Shown here piece after piece: positions 11,504-21,070 of a stretch of DNA of 64,000 bases (position 1 is its first letter; every line of letters starts with the position of its first letter). Source of the DNA: Mycobacterium sp. 1554424.7 (GTDB taxonomy: Bacteria; Actinomycetota; Actinomycetes; Mycobacteriales; Mycobacteriaceae); the NCBI RefSeq assembly GCF_001665295.1, contig NZ_LZSE01000034.1, positions 124,001 to 188,000 of the forward strand, read 5' to 3'. Below the pieces are notes generated by a model, which was not told the origin of the DNA, searched no databases, and worked only from the letters and a program-made list of their open reading frames with translations. A program made the translations under genes and the position numbers.

Positions 11504-11929
11504 CTAGAAGCCTTCTTCTGGAGCGCCGGGGTTGCAGGCGGTGGCGAACATTTCGGCGTCGTCGACCACCGGGCGCCACGGCTCCAGGTTCCAGCTCGTC
11601 TTGCCCGGCTGCACGAACTCGGCGAGCTGCCAGTGGCAAAGGAACTGCGCGCGCATGCCGGGGGTGTCGGCGTCCGGCGACAGCGCGAGCACCTCACCCC
11701 AGGCCTCGTCGGCCAGGGACCCGACGGTGCCGGTGCCGGGCTGGCGGGCGGCCGCCCGGCCGGATGGGGTGGGAAAAACCCGCAGGCTCGGCAGCCCCTG
11801 CCAGCGCGCCCACTGAGTGTGGTCGACGAAGGGGGGTGAGGGGGTGGCGTCGGCACGAGCGAGGGCCGCCACCGGCGGCGAGCCGAGCAGCGCGAGCGCC
11901 ACCGCCGGCGCGGCCAGCACGGCTTTCAT
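11504..11929 (-). CDS. Secreted protein, DUF2599 type (Rv0477 orthologue)
   Basis: 141-residue exported protein. The start at 11929 (MKAVLAAPAV) gives a short signal peptide ending near ARADA. The longer frame from 11959 would overlap the previous gene and lacks support from the remembered orthologue. The mature part carries the conserved blocks QFLCHWQLAEF and WNLEPWRPVVDD with two cysteines likely to form a disulfide. Function is unknown. It lies between the membrane protein gene (4 nt upstream) and deoC. Confidence 0.82.
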   Translation of the reverse strand: MKAVLAAPAVALALLGSPPVAALARADATPSPPFVDHTQWARWQGLPSLRVFPTPSGRAAARQPGTGTVGSLADEAWGEVLALSPDADTPGMRAQFLCHWQLAEFVQPGKTSWNLEPWRPVVDDAEMFATACNPGAPEEGF

Positions 11930-11933
11930 CGCG

Positions 11934-12221
11934 CTAGCGCGACTTGCCCTGAATCTCAAGCAGTTTCGGCCGCACGTCGACCAGGTACACCCCGGCGGCG
12001 CAGGCGGCGATCGCCATGCCCAGCACGCCGAACACGAAACTCAGGATCGACGAGAGCGCCACGGCCAAGCCGAGGATCACCAGCCACACCGGCTTGGTCA
12101 GCTTGTCTGCGGCGGTATAGGCGTCGGTTCGCTGCAGCGCTGCGTGCACAAACGCGTACACCGCCGTAAGCGCGACGGCGATCTGCAGGACGAACATGAC
12201 GATGCTCACGGCGTGGGTCAC
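11934..12221 (-). CDS. DUF2516 small membrane protein (Rv0476 orthologue)
   Basis: 95-residue protein with an N-terminal helix (about 7-28) and a hydrophobic hairpin (about 45-82), ending with the charged tail [12 protein letters not shown]. The pattern fits DUF2516, a family of unknown function. A strong stem-loop separates it from hbhA, so it probably starts its own transcript with the secreted DUF2599 protein and deoC. Confidence 0.85.
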   Translation of the reverse strand: MTHAVSIVMFVLQIAVALTAVYAFVHAALQRTDAYTAADKLTKPVWLVILGLAVALSSILSFVFGVLGMAIAACAAGVYLVDVRPKLLEIQGKSR

Positions 12222-12254
12222 GCATCAAGGGTATGCGGGCACCGTCCAAAACGT

Positions 12255-12288
12255 CGACTCCGAGTTGCCCGGGGACAACTCGGAGTCG
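12255..12288 (-). terminator. Stem-loop terminator downstream of hbhA
   Basis: A perfect 13-bp stem, CGACTCCGAGTTG paired with CAACTCGGAGTCG, has an 8-nt loop and starts 11 nt after the hbhA stop. On the minus strand it is followed by ACGTTTTGG, a weak T-run, as is common in mycobacterial terminators. Confidence 0.75.
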
Positions 12289-12298
12289 CGCGTGGAGA

Positions 12299-12889
12299 CT
12301 ACTTCTGGGTGACCTTCTTGGCCGAGGCCTTCTTGGCCGGAGCCTTCTTGGCCGGAGCCTTCTTGGCGGGCGCCTTCTTGGCCGGAGCCTTCTTGGCCGA
12401 CTCCTTCTTAGGCAGGTCGATGCCGACCAGCTTGGCCGCCCGCTCACCGACCGCACGGGTCTGCGACGCGACGGTGCCGAGCGCCTCCTGGGTCAGCTCG
12501 ACGGCCTGGTCGACGTAGCCCTCGGCGCGCGCCGTGGTCTCGGGGAAGGGCCGCTGGCTGCGCAGCCGCTCCAGGGCGGCCTCGCCGCGGTCAACCAGCT
12601 CGTTGTACCGGCTGGTGGCCGCCTCCAGGTAGCCCTCGGCGGCCTTGCGCAGCTCGTCGGAGGTGAACCGCTCCCGCAGCTCGGTGAACTGCTCGGGCAG
12701 GTCCTCCTGCAGCTTCGACAGGCGGGCGCGCCTCTCCTCGACCCGGCTGCGGGTCTCGGTGCGGGTCTCTTCGGCCCGCTCGCGCAGGTTGGCGATCAGG
12801 TCGTTGACGGTGGCCAGGGCCAGGTCGGCCGCGCCCAGCGCGGCGAGCAACGGGGCCCGCAGGTCTTCGACGTTCGGGTTTTCAGCCAT
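12299..12889 (-). CDS. hbhA: Heparin-binding haemagglutinin
   Basis: Surface adhesin that binds heparan sulphate on non-phagocytic cells and also associates with membranes. The 196-residue product starts [10 protein letters not shown], preceded by the ribosome site AAAGGAAA; five extra upstream codons were dropped. A short hydrophobic stretch near residues 12-24 is followed by a long coiled coil with repeated RxEE/ERRxR heptads to about 150, then a lysine/alanine/proline tail (KKAPA units) that binds heparin and is methylated in M. tuberculosis. There is no classical signal peptide, as known for HBHA. It is monocistronic, with a stem-loop directly downstream. Confidence 0.96.
   Translation of the reverse strand: MAENPNVEDLRAPLLAALGAADLALATVNDLIANLRERAEETRTETRSRVEERRARLSKLQEDLPEQFTELRERFTSDELRKAAEGYLEAATSRYNELVDRGEAALERLRSQRPFPETTARAEGYVDQAVELTQEALGTVASQTRAVGERAAKLVGIDLPKKESAKKAPAKKAPAKKAPAKKAPAKKASAKKVTQK
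12313..12402 (-). repeat. Six 15-bp tandem units coding the KKAPA tail of HBHA
   Basis: Six in-frame copies of CCTTCTTGGCCGGAG (plus-strand wording, with small changes) encode successive A-K-K-A-P steps of the heparin-binding tail. Near-identical units can expand or contract by slippage, changing tail length. Confidence 0.85.
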
Positions 12890-13165
12890 GGTGTTTCCTT
12901 TCACAATTTGTTTCTTATGGGGGTTACTGCGTTTCTGATCTCGAAGAAGGGGGCAAGTGGGCGAGGGTCAAGACCCGCGGATTGACGTGGCCCGCAACTT
13001 GCCGGGGAACCTCCTGATTGATCGGGTCGGCTGGTCGAGTTCGCATCGCGGGCCAGGCTCTGGACTTGGTAGGCCTGGCGTGAAACCCCTTCCCTCTGGG
13101 TTACCAAGCGGCCTGGCATCTATGCGTCACCAAGAAATCGGTGTGCTTCGCGCGACGCGAAAGCG

Positions 13166-13585
13166 TCACTCGTCGCTGTCGGATTCGCTCGGACACTCCT
13201 CGAAATTGGATTCGTTCTGCTCGGCGAACGACGCGTAGATGTCAAGCAGAATCTGCTTCTGACGCTCGGTGATCGCCGTGTCGGTGGTGATGGCGTCGCG
13301 CACCTGACTCTTGTCGCTGGGCTCGAGAATCCCGGCCCGCACGTAGAGCACCTCGGCGGAAATCCGCAGCGCCTTCGCGATCTGGCTCAGGACGTCGGCG
13401 GACGGCTTGCGCAAGCCGCGCTCCACCTGGCTCAGGTACGGGTTGCTGACGCCGGAGCGCTCGGCGAGTTGCCGCACCGAGACTTGCGCGTTCTCACGCA
13501 GGTCGCGGATGAAGCTGCCGAGGTCGGAGGCCATGTCCGAGGCCGCCGTCGACACCTTGGCGGAGAGCTTCTCCTCCGATGCCAT
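13166..13585 (-). CDS. XRE-family transcriptional regulator (Rv0474 orthologue)
   Basis: 139-residue cytosolic regulator. The start at 13585 (MASEEKLSAK) matches the remembered M. tuberculosis protein; the longer open frame is spurious. A Cro/cI helix-turn-helix spans about residues 25-80 (VRQLAERSGVSNPYLSQVER), followed by a helical region and an acidic tail rich in Glu and Ser. Rv0474 has been reported as copper-responsive and as affecting rpoB; this is memory, not read here. A 26-nt palindrome 51 bp upstream is a likely binding site. A 276-bp spacer to hbhA (12890-13165) shows nothing else recognisable. Confidence 0.92.
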   Translation of the reverse strand: MASEEKLSAKVSTAASDMASDLGSFIRDLRENAQVSVRQLAERSGVSNPYLSQVERGLRKPSADVLSQIAKALRISAEVLYVRAGILEPSDKSQVRDAITTDTAITERQKQILLDIYASFAEQNESNFEECPSESDSDE

Positions 13586-13635
13586 TCGCGTGCTCCTGGT
13601 TCCGACGATCGAGCTGGACGGCACCAGACTAAAGC

Positions 13636-13661
13636 CAAGTGCTTGCAAATGCAAGCACTTG
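13636..13661. promoter_or_regulatory. 26-nt perfect palindrome upstream of the XRE regulator
   Basis: Arms CAAGTGCTTGCA and TGCAAGCACTTG (12 bp each, no mismatch) flank AA. The 2-nt centre rules out a stable RNA hairpin, so it fits a dimeric protein operator. It lies between the DUF445 stop and the regulator's start, consistent with autoregulation. Confidence 0.65.
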
Positions 13662-13670
13662 TTAGCACTA

Positions 13671-15008
13671 CTAGAAGAACAGCTGGGCGACCGTGTAGAT
13701 GACGAGCCCCGCCAGCGAGCCCACGACCGTGCCGTTGATCCGGATGAACTGCAGGTCACGCCCCACGTGCAGCTCGATGCGCCGGCTGGCCTCCTCCGCG
13801 TCCCAGCGCTCGATCGTGTCGGTGATGATCGCGGTGATTTCCACGCCGTACTCGGAGACCAGGTGCTGGGCCGCGCGCACGATCCAGTTGTCGACCTTGT
13901 CGCGCAGCTCGGCGTCGTCGCGCAGCGACTCCCCGATGCGGACCACCGTGTCGGCGATGCGGGTTCGCAGCGCGCTGGACGGGTCGTCGACGCCCTCGAG
14001 CACCAGCCGCTTCAGCGTCGTCCAGGCCGTCGCCGCGGCCGTGGCGATCTCGTCGCGCGCCATCAGCTGTTCCTTCACCGCGTCGGCGCGCGCGATGGTC
14101 TCCGGATCGTGCTGCAGATCGTCGGCGAATTCGAACAGGAAGCGGGTCGCCGACCGGCGCAACTCGTGGTCGGGGTTGCGGCGCACCTTGTCGGTGAAGT
14201 CCATCAACTCGCGGTGGATCCGGTCGCCCACGAGGTGGTCGATGAACCGCGGCGACCAGCTCGGCGAGTCGCGCTCGACCACCCGCTGGATCACCTCCCC
14301 GGCGTTCAGCGACCACTGGAACGCCCGGTCGGCCAGCAATTGGATCAGGGCCTCCTGGCGGTTCTCGGCCAGCAGCGTGCCCAGCACCCGGCCCACCGGC
14401 GGGCCCCATTGCGGCTCGGCGATGCGGCGCACGATCATCCGGTCGATCACCTGCTGGACGTCCTCGTCGCGCAACAGCTCCACCAGCACGCGCAGCACCG
14501 TCGCCGTCTCGCTCGCCACTCGCTCGGCGTGCGCGGCCTCCGAGAGCCACTTACCCAGCCGGCTGGGCACCTGGGCGTCGCGCAACTTGGTCTCGACGAC
14601 GGGCGGGGACAGGAAGTTCTCCCGCACGAAGGTCCCCAGGCCCTCGCCGAGCTGGTCCTTCTTGCGCTTGATGATCGCGGTGTGCGGGATCGGGATGCCC
14701 AGCGGGTGCTTGAACAGCGCCGTGACGGCGAACCAGTCGGCCAGCGCGCCCACCATGCCGGCCTCGGCGGCCGCGCCGACGTAGCCGACCCAGGCCGCCG
14801 TGACGGCGTGGGCCTGCGCCCACCGACAGGCGAGGAAGAGGCCCGTGGCGCCGACCAAGAAGCTCAGCGCCACCAGCTTCATGCGGCGCAGCGCCACCCG
14901 CCGCTCGGCGTCGGCCTCCGGATCCGCCCCGGCGAAGGACTCCGCCAGGGAGGTGCGAACCTGCCCGGCAGCTGCTTCGCCCCCAGGCGAGGCTCGGTGT
15001 GCCACCAC
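13671..15008 (-). CDS. DUF445 membrane protein (Rv0473 orthologue)
   Basis: 445-residue protein of the DUF445/YheB-YjiN group, function unknown. Membrane helices are predicted near residues 44-62 (KLVALSFLVGATGLFLAC) and at the C-terminus (GSLAGLVIYTVAQLFF). The conserved GALADWFAVTALFKHPLGIP follows the first helix. The long middle part is amphipathic helix. The start at 15008 is used; the Met at residue 43 is a less likely alternative. It is divergent from a TetR gene across 131 bp. Confidence 0.88.
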   Translation of the reverse strand: MVAHRASPGGEAAAGQVRTSLAESFAGADPEADAERRVALRRMKLVALSFLVGATGLFLACRWAQAHAVTAAWVGYVGAAAEAGMVGALADWFAVTALFKHPLGIPIPHTAIIKRKKDQLGEGLGTFVRENFLSPPVVETKLRDAQVPSRLGKWLSEAAHAERVASETATVLRVLVELLRDEDVQQVIDRMIVRRIAEPQWGPPVGRVLGTLLAENRQEALIQLLADRAFQWSLNAGEVIQRVVERDSPSWSPRFIDHLVGDRIHRELMDFTDKVRRNPDHELRRSATRFLFEFADDLQHDPETIARADAVKEQLMARDEIATAAATAWTTLKRLVLEGVDDPSSALRTRIADTVVRIGESLRDDAELRDKVDNWIVRAAQHLVSEYGVEITAIITDTIERWDAEEASRRIELHVGRDLQFIRINGTVVGSLAGLVIYTVAQLFF

Positions 15009-15139
15009 ACCATCATGTCCTGCCGCGGCCAGTTAGTGTTACCGCCCTGCTTGAGGGCCCGCGCACGCGCGGCCCAGCGCCCAAAACGCCTCCCGCACCC
15101 CGTAGTATCGGGGGGTCTGATGAGTGGGAAGCGGCGACA

Positions 15140-15841
15140 GTGGCAGAGCGGATCCCGGCTGTGACCGTAAAGACGGATGGTCGCAAGCGGCGCTGGCACC
15201 AACACAAGGTGGAGCGCCGCAACGAGCTGGTCGACGGCACGATCGTGGCGATCCGCCAACGCGGCCGCTTCCTGAGCATGGACGAGATCGCGGCGGAGAT
15301 CGGGGTCTCCAAGACCGTGCTGTACCGCTATTTCGTCGACAAGAACGACCTGACCACCGCGGTGCTGATGCGCTTCGCGCAGTCGACGCTGATCCCCAAC
15401 ATGGCGGGCGCGCTGACGTCCAACCTGGACGGCTTCGACCTGACCCGCGAGATCATCCGGGTCTACGTCGAGACGGTGGCCGACGAACCCGAGCCCTACC
15501 GGTTCGTCATGGCCAACAGCTCGCCGACGAAGAGCAAGGTGATCGCCGACTCCGAGCGCATCATCGCCCGCATGCTCGCGATGATGCTGCGCCGCCGCAT
15601 GCAGGAGGCCGGGATGGACACCGGCGGGGTGGAGCCGTGGGCCTACATGATCGTCGGCGGCGTGCAGCTGGCCACCCACTCCTGGATCTCCGACCCGCGG
15701 ATGACCGCCGACGAGCTGATCGACTACCTGACCATGCTGAGCTGGAGCGCGATCTGCGGGATCGTCGAGGCAGGGGGGTCGCTGGAGAAGTTTCGCGAGC
15801 AGCCGCACCCGTCGCCGATAGTGCCGCCCCGAGCGCCATGA
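15140..15841 (+). CDS. TetR-family regulator (Rv0472c orthologue)
   Basis: 233-residue TetR regulator. The GTG at 15140 (VAERIPAVTVKTDGRK) is chosen because it matches the remembered orthologue; a longer frame reaching 14999 would overlap the divergent DUF445 gene. The N-terminal helix-turn-helix is clear (SMDEIAAEIGVSKTVLYRYF), preceded by a basic segment. The C-terminal domain is unusually conserved for a TetR, suggesting a fixed ligand. A TAGTAT box at 15103-15108 could be its -10. The UbiA-like gene follows after only 12 bp, so it is probably co-transcribed. Confidence 0.9.
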   Translation: MAERIPAVTVKTDGRKRRWHQHKVERRNELVDGTIVAIRQRGRFLSMDEIAAEIGVSKTVLYRYFVDKNDLTTAVLMRFAQSTLIPNMAGALTSNLDGFDLTREIIRVYVETVADEPEPYRFVMANSSPTKSKVIADSERIIARMLAMMLRRRMQEAGMDTGGVEPWAYMIVGGVQLATHSWISDPRMTADELIDYLTMLSWSAICGIVEAGGSLEKFREQPHPSPIVPPRAP

Positions 15842-15853
15842 GGTCGCGGCCCC

Positions 15854-16867
15854 ATGGCTGACGTGAGCGTGGGCTCGCGCCTGCGGTCGTGGGCGTACGC
15901 GCTTCGCACCGCCAACCCGCCACCGGACGGGCCGGTCGACGCCGTCACGCGCTGGCTCGTGGTCACCCGCGCGGCGGTGCTGCCGATGACCCTGGTCTCG
16001 GGCCTGGTGGCGGCGCTGCTGGCGATCGGCAAACCCGGGCTGGACTGGCGTTGGCTGGGCCTGGCCGTGCTGGGCATCACGCTCGCGCACACCGCCAACA
16101 ACCTCATGAACGACCTCTACGACACGCAGGTCGGCACCGACAGCGCCACCTACCCGCGTGCGCTGTACGCCCCGCACCCGGTGCTGTCGGGGCTGATCAG
16201 CCGCCGCACGCTCGGGCTGGCGATCCTGGCGGTCAACGTGGCCGATCTGGCCATCCTGGTCACCCTGGCGTGGGCGCGCGGGTGGCCCGTGGTGGCCTTC
16301 GCGCTCGGCGGGTTCGCCCTCAGCGTGGCCTACACGGCGCCGCCGCTACGGCTGAAGAAGCGCGGCCTGGGTGAACCGGACGTCTTCGTCGTCTGGGGCC
16401 CGCTGATGGTGTGCGGCACCTACTACTCCGCGGTGGGCGCGGTCGGTTGGGAAGTGGTCGTGGCGTCGCTGCCCTACGGCTTGCTGTGCACGACCGTGCT
16501 GATGGGCAAGCACATCGACAAGATCCCGTACGACGAGCCGCTCGGCATCCGGACCCTGCCCGTCCTCCTCGGCGAGGCGCGAGCCCGGGCCGTCACGCTC
16601 GGCATGATGGTCGGCTTCTATGCGCTGGTGGCCGTCGCGGTGGCGGTGCGGGCGATGCCGTGGCCCGCGCTGGTCGTCGCGTTGGCGCTGCCGCGGTTGG
16701 CGAAGGTGTGGCCGTATTTCCGCCGCCCCAGGCCCGACGAGCCGCCGCCAAAGTTCCCGGTGTGGCCGCTGTGGTACGCGGCGCTGGCCTGGGTGCACGT
16801 GCGCCAGGCGGGCGCGCTGCTGGTCCTTGGGCTCGCGGCCGGCGCCGTGCTGCGCGCCGCCATGTGA
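15854..16867 (+). CDS. UbiA-family prenyltransferase
   Basis: 337-residue integral membrane protein with about eight or nine hydrophobic helices. The first prenyl-diphosphate motif is NDLYD (residues 86-90, in ANNLMNDLYDTQVGTD), and a second acidic motif lies in KHIDKIPYDEPLG. It should transfer a polyprenyl group to an acceptor, as in menaquinone or decaprenyl-phosphoribose chemistry, but the substrate is not readable. I do not recall such a gene between Rv0472c and pcaA in M. tuberculosis, so it appears lineage-specific. The tight spacing to the TetR gene suggests control by it. Confidence 0.85.
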   Translation: MADVSVGSRLRSWAYALRTANPPPDGPVDAVTRWLVVTRAAVLPMTLVSGLVAALLAIGKPGLDWRWLGLAVLGITLAHTANNLMNDLYDTQVGTDSATYPRALYAPHPVLSGLISRRTLGLAILAVNVADLAILVTLAWARGWPVVAFALGGFALSVAYTAPPLRLKKRGLGEPDVFVVWGPLMVCGTYYSAVGAVGWEVVVASLPYGLLCTTVLMGKHIDKIPYDEPLGIRTLPVLLGEARARAVTLGMMVGFYALVAVAVAVRAMPWPALVVALALPRLAKVWPYFRRPRPDEPPPKFPVWPLWYAALAWVHVRQAGALLVLGLAAGAVLRAAM

Positions 16868-16963
16868 CGCACGTGTGACGAAAAGCCAAGTTCGGCAAGG
16901 CGACTTGTGCAGCCTTAACGACTAGCATGCAGGGGATGCATCGGGGGTGAACCGCGGCGCCCG

Positions 16964-16985
16964 GGTTACCGGGACGCCCGTAACC
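16964..16985 (+). other. Hairpin in the leader of pcaA
   Basis: GGTTACCGGG pairs with CCCGTAACC, with one bulged C and an ACG loop, ending 27 nt before the pcaA start codon. It lies between a TAGCAT -10-like box near 16923 and the ribosome site region. It could affect pcaA translation or mRNA stability. Confidence 0.3.
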
Positions 16986-17012
16986 CCGAGATACAGAAAG
17001 GCTCTACACCTC

Positions 17013-17876
17013 ATGTCCGTGCAGCTCACGCCGCATTTTGGGAACGTGCAAGCGCACTATGATCTGTCCGACGACTTCTTCCGGTTGTTCCTCGACCCGA
17101 CCCAGACCTACAGCTGTGCCTACTTCGAGCGGGACGACATGACCCTCGAGGAGGCGCAGATCGCCAAGATCGACCTGTCGCTGTCGAAGCTCGGACTCGA
17201 GCCGGGCATGACGCTGCTCGACATCGGCTGCGGCTGGGGCGCCACGCTGCGGCGCGCCATCGAAAAGTACGACGTCAACGTCGTTGGCCTGACGCTGTCT
17301 GAGAACCAGGCCGAGCACGTTCAGAAGGTCTTCGATCAGATGGACACGAACCGCTCGGCACAGGTGCTGCTGGAGGGATGGGAGAAGTTCGACGAGCCGG
17401 TCGACCGCATCGTCTCGATCGGCGCCTTCGAGCACTTCGGCCGCCAGCGCTGGAGCCCCTTCTTCAAGATGGCCTACCGGGTGCTGCCGTCCGACGGGAT
17501 CATGATGCTGCACACCATTTCGCGTCCCACCTTCAAAGAGGCCAGGGCGCAGGGCACTCCGTTGACCCACGAAGTGGTTCACTTCACCCAGTTCATCCTG
17601 GCCGAGATCTTCCCGGGCGGGTGGCTGCCGACGATCCCGTCGGTCGAGGAGCACGCCGCCGAGGCCGGTTTCAAGGTGACCCGGATCCAGTCGTTGCAGC
17701 TGCACTACGCGCGGACCCTGGAAATCTGGGCCGCCGCGCTCGAGGCCAACCGGGACAAGGCCATCGCGATCCAGTCCGAGAAGGTCTACGACCGGTACAT
17801 GAAGTACCTGACCGGCTGCGCCAAGCTGTTCCGCCAGGGCTACACCGACGTCAACCAGTTCACGTGTGAGAAGTAG
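17013..17876 (+). CDS. pcaA: Mycolic acid cyclopropane synthase PcaA
   Basis: SAM-dependent enzyme that forms the proximal cis-cyclopropane ring on alpha-mycolic acids. The 287-residue length is exact for the family. The start MSVQLTPHFGNVQ matches remembered PcaA. The SAM site is DIGCGWG (70-76), with cyclopropane-synthase blocks [19 protein letters not shown] and EIFPGGWLP. The end YTDVNQFTCEK is also PcaA-like. It converges on umaA with a small hairpin between. The leader holds a stem-loop. Confidence 0.95.
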   Translation: MSVQLTPHFGNVQAHYDLSDDFFRLFLDPTQTYSCAYFERDDMTLEEAQIAKIDLSLSKLGLEPGMTLLDIGCGWGATLRRAIEKYDVNVVGLTLSENQAEHVQKVFDQMDTNRSAQVLLEGWEKFDEPVDRIVSIGAFEHFGRQRWSPFFKMAYRVLPSDGIMMLHTISRPTFKEARAQGTPLTHEVVHFTQFILAEIFPGGWLPTIPSVEEHAAEAGFKVTRIQSLQLHYARTLEIWAAALEANRDKAIAIQSEKVYDRYMKYLTGCAKLFRQGYTDVNQFTCEK

Positions 17877-17879
17877 CGG

Positions 17880-17897
17880 CCGGCGGCAGGCCGCCGG
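17880..17897. terminator. GC-rich hairpin between convergent pcaA and umaA
   Basis: CCGGCGGC and GCCGCCGG form an 8-bp stem with a tiny AG loop in the 24-nt gap between the two stops. It lacks a T-run. It may act in both directions or simply be GC-rich chance. Confidence 0.4.
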
Positions 17898-17900
17898 AGG

Positions 17901-18824
<924 letters not shown>

Positions 18825-18845
18825 CTACACGACCGCCGGTGCGCG

Positions 18846-19697
18846 TCAGTATGTGTAGAAGCCTTGCCCGGATTTTTTGCCCAGCCGGCCCGCTTCCACC
18901 ATGCGCAGCAGCAGCGGCGGCGGACCGTATTGCGGTTCTTTGAATTCCTCGAACATTTTATCCGCGATGAGTTTGAGCGTGTCCAGCCCGACGAGGTCGG
19001 ACAGGCGCAGCGGGCCCATCGGGTGCGACAGCCCGGCGACGACGGCCTTGTCGACGTCTTCCACGGTGGCGAAGCCGGCCTCCACCATCCGGATCGCGGA
19101 CAGCAGGTAGGGCACCAGCAGCGCATTGACCACGAAGCCGGACCGGTCCGAGCAGCGCACCACCTGCTTGCCCAGCACCGCGCCCGCGAACTCCTCGGTG
19201 CGCGCGGCGGCGGCTTCGTCGGTGACCAGCGTGCTGACCAACTCGACGAGCGGCAGCACCGGAACCGGGTTGAAGAAGTGCAGGCCCAGCACGCGCTGTG
19301 GGTTCTTGGTGGCCGCGGCGACCTTCATGATCGGGATGCTCGACGTGTTGGACGCCAGCACGGCGTCGGGGTCGGTGACCACCCGGTCCAGTTCGGCGAA
19401 GAGCTCGGCCTTCACGGCCTCGTCCTCGACGATGGCCTCGATCACCAATTGGCGGTCGGCGAGGTCTTTCAGGTCGGTGGTGAAGGTCAGCTTGCTCAGC
19501 GCGCGGTCCCGCTCGCGCTCGGTGACCTTGCCCGCGCTGACGCCCCGCTCCAGCGACTTGACGATGCGGTTGCGTCCCGCCGCGATCAGCGCCTCGGTCG
19601 GCTCGTACACCGTCACGTCGACTCCGGCGCGGACGGACACCTCGGCGATGCCGGAGCCCATCTGCCCGGCACCGACAACCCCTACGCGTTCGATCAC
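18846..19697 (-). CDS. fadB2: 3-hydroxybutyryl-CoA dehydrogenase
   Basis: NAD(P)-dependent dehydrogenase interconverting acetoacetyl-CoA and 3-hydroxybutyryl-CoA in short-chain fatty acid metabolism. The 283-residue product has the dinucleotide loop GAGQMGSG (9-16), catalytic His140 in GLHFFNP with Glu152 in LVELV, and the C-terminal dimer domain (GFVVNALLVPYL). The ribosome site is GAGGAA. It lies 86 bp downstream of icl on the same strand, and both serve growth on fatty acids. A long inverted repeat lies between them. Confidence 0.95.
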   Translation of the reverse strand: MIERVGVVGAGQMGSGIAEVSVRAGVDVTVYEPTEALIAAGRNRIVKSLERGVSAGKVTERERDRALSKLTFTTDLKDLADRQLVIEAIVEDEAVKAELFAELDRVVTDPDAVLASNTSSIPIMKVAAATKNPQRVLGLHFFNPVPVLPLVELVSTLVTDEAAAARTEEFAGAVLGKQVVRCSDRSGFVVNALLVPYLLSAIRMVEAGFATVEDVDKAVVAGLSHPMGPLRLSDLVGLDTLKLIADKMFEEFKEPQYGPPPLLLRMVEAGRLGKKSGQGFYTY

Positions 19698-19715
19698 GGT
19701 TCCTCCTCAAATGCG

Positions 19716-19773
19716 CGAGCAGACGCAAAAGCCCCTAATTGTGCGGAAAAAAGGGTACTTTCGCGTCTGCTCG
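19716..19773 (-). terminator. Long interrupted inverted repeat between icl and fadB2
   Basis: CGAGCAGACGC pairs perfectly with GCGTCTGCTCG (11 bp). After one mismatch, AAAG pairs with CTTT, giving a 16-position stem with a 26-nt loop that itself contains short A and C runs. It begins 11 nt after the icl stop, so it probably terminates or processes the icl transcript before fadB2. Confidence 0.6.
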
Positions 19774-19783
19774 GCAGACTAAC

Positions 19784-21070
19784 TCAGTGGAACTGGCCCT
19801 CTTCGGTCGAGCCGGTCAGCGCCGTGGTCGACGAAGTGGGGTCCACCGTGGTGGCGATCCGGTCGAAGTAACCGGCACCGACCTCGCGCTGGTGCTTGGT
19901 GGCGGTGTAACCGCGCTCCTCGGCAGCGAACTCGCGCTCCTGCAGTTCCACGTAGGCGCTCATCTGGTTGCGGGCGTAGCCGTAGGCCAGATCGAACATC
20001 GAGTAGTTCAGCGCGTGGAAGCCGGCCAGCGTGATGAACTGGAACTTGAATCCCATTGCGGCAAGCTCCTTTTGGAACTTCGCGATGGTGCCGTCGTCGA
20101 GGTGCTTCTTCCAGTTGAACGACGGCGAGCAGTTGTACGCCAGCATCTGGTCGGGGAACTCCGCCTTCACCGACTCGGAGAACTTGCGCGCCAGCTCGAG
20201 GTCCGGGGTGCCGGTCTCCATCCAGATCAGGTCGGCGAACGGGGCGTAGGCCTTGGCCCGCGCGATGCAGGGCTCGATGCCGTTCTTGGTCCGGTAGAAG
20301 CCCTCGCGGGTGCGCTCGCCGGTGATGAACGGCTGGTCGCGCTCGTCGACGTCGGACGTGATGAGCGTGGCCGCCTCGGCGTCGGTCCGGGCAATCACCA
20401 CGGTCGGAACGTCGCAGACGTCCGCGGCCAGACGCGCCGAGGTGAGCGTGCGGATGTGCTGCTGGGTCGGGATCAGCACCTTGCCGCCCAGGTGACCGCA
20501 CTTCTTCTCCGAGGCCAGCTGGTCCTCCCAGTGCGAGCCCGCGACACCGGCGGCGATCATGGCCTTCTGCAGCTCGAAGACGTTGAGCGCGCCGCCGAAG
20601 CCGGCCTCGCCGTCCGCCACGATCGGCGCCAGCCAGTTCTCCACGGACCGGTCGCCCTCGACCTTGGCGATCTGGTCGGCGCGCAGCAGCGCGTTATTGA
20701 TCCGGCGGACCACCTGCGGCACCGAGTTGGCCGGGTACAGGCTCTGGTCGGGGTAGGTGTGGCCGGACAGGTTGGCGTCACCGGCGACCTGCCACCCGGA
20801 CAGGTAGATGGCCTTCAGGCCGGCGCGCACCTGCTGTACGGCCTGGTTGCCGGTCAGTGCGCCCAGCGCGTTGACCCACTCAAGGTCGTGCAGCTCGTCC
20901 CACAGCACCTCCGCGCCGCGGCGGGCCAGGGTGTTCTCCTCGACGACGGTGCCTTGCAGCGCGACGACGTCCTCGGCGGTGTAGGTGCGCGTGACGCCCT
21001 TCCACCGCGGGTTGGTGTCCCAGTCGTGCTGGATCTGCTCGGCGCTCTTGGGGGTGCCAACGACAGACAT
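19784..21070 (-). CDS. icl: Isocitrate lyase
   Basis: Glyoxylate-shunt enzyme cleaving isocitrate to glyoxylate and succinate; in mycobacteria it also acts as methylisocitrate lyase. The 428-residue product has the active-site motif KKCGH at 189-193 with catalytic Cys191, and [10 protein letters not shown] and [12 protein letters not shown] around metal and substrate. The start ATG follows a good AAGGAG site (21079-21084) by 8 nt. The 286-bp upstream region has candidate regulator sites, and ramB, its expected regulator, lies about 1.2 kb away. Confidence 0.97.
   Translation of the reverse strand: MSVVGTPKSAEQIQHDWDTNPRWKGVTRTYTAEDVVALQGTVVEENTLARRGAEVLWDELHDLEWVNALGALTGNQAVQQVRAGLKAIYLSGWQVAGDANLSGHTYPDQSLYPANSVPQVVRRINNALLRADQIAKVEGDRSVENWLAPIVADGEAGFGGALNVFELQKAMIAAGVAGSHWEDQLASEKKCGHLGGKVLIPTQQHIRTLTSARLAADVCDVPTVVIARTDAEAATLITSDVDERDQPFITGERTREGFYRTKNGIEPCIARAKAYAPFADLIWMETGTPDLELARKFSESVKAEFPDQMLAYNCSPSFNWKKHLDDGTIAKFQKELAAMGFKFQFITLAGFHALNYSMFDLAYGYARNQMSAYVELQEREFAAEERGYTATKHQREVGAGYFDRIATTVDPTSSTTALTGSTEEGQFH

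Noticed and set aside
12313-12402. Tandem repeats in hbhA considered as an independent minisatellite or CRISPR
   Set aside because: They are fully coding and give the lysine-rich tail; no spacers.
12957-13238. Possible 93-residue gene between hbhA and the XRE regulator
   Set aside because: It overlaps the regulator's 3' end on the other strand, and has no ribosome site, domain or remembered orthologue.
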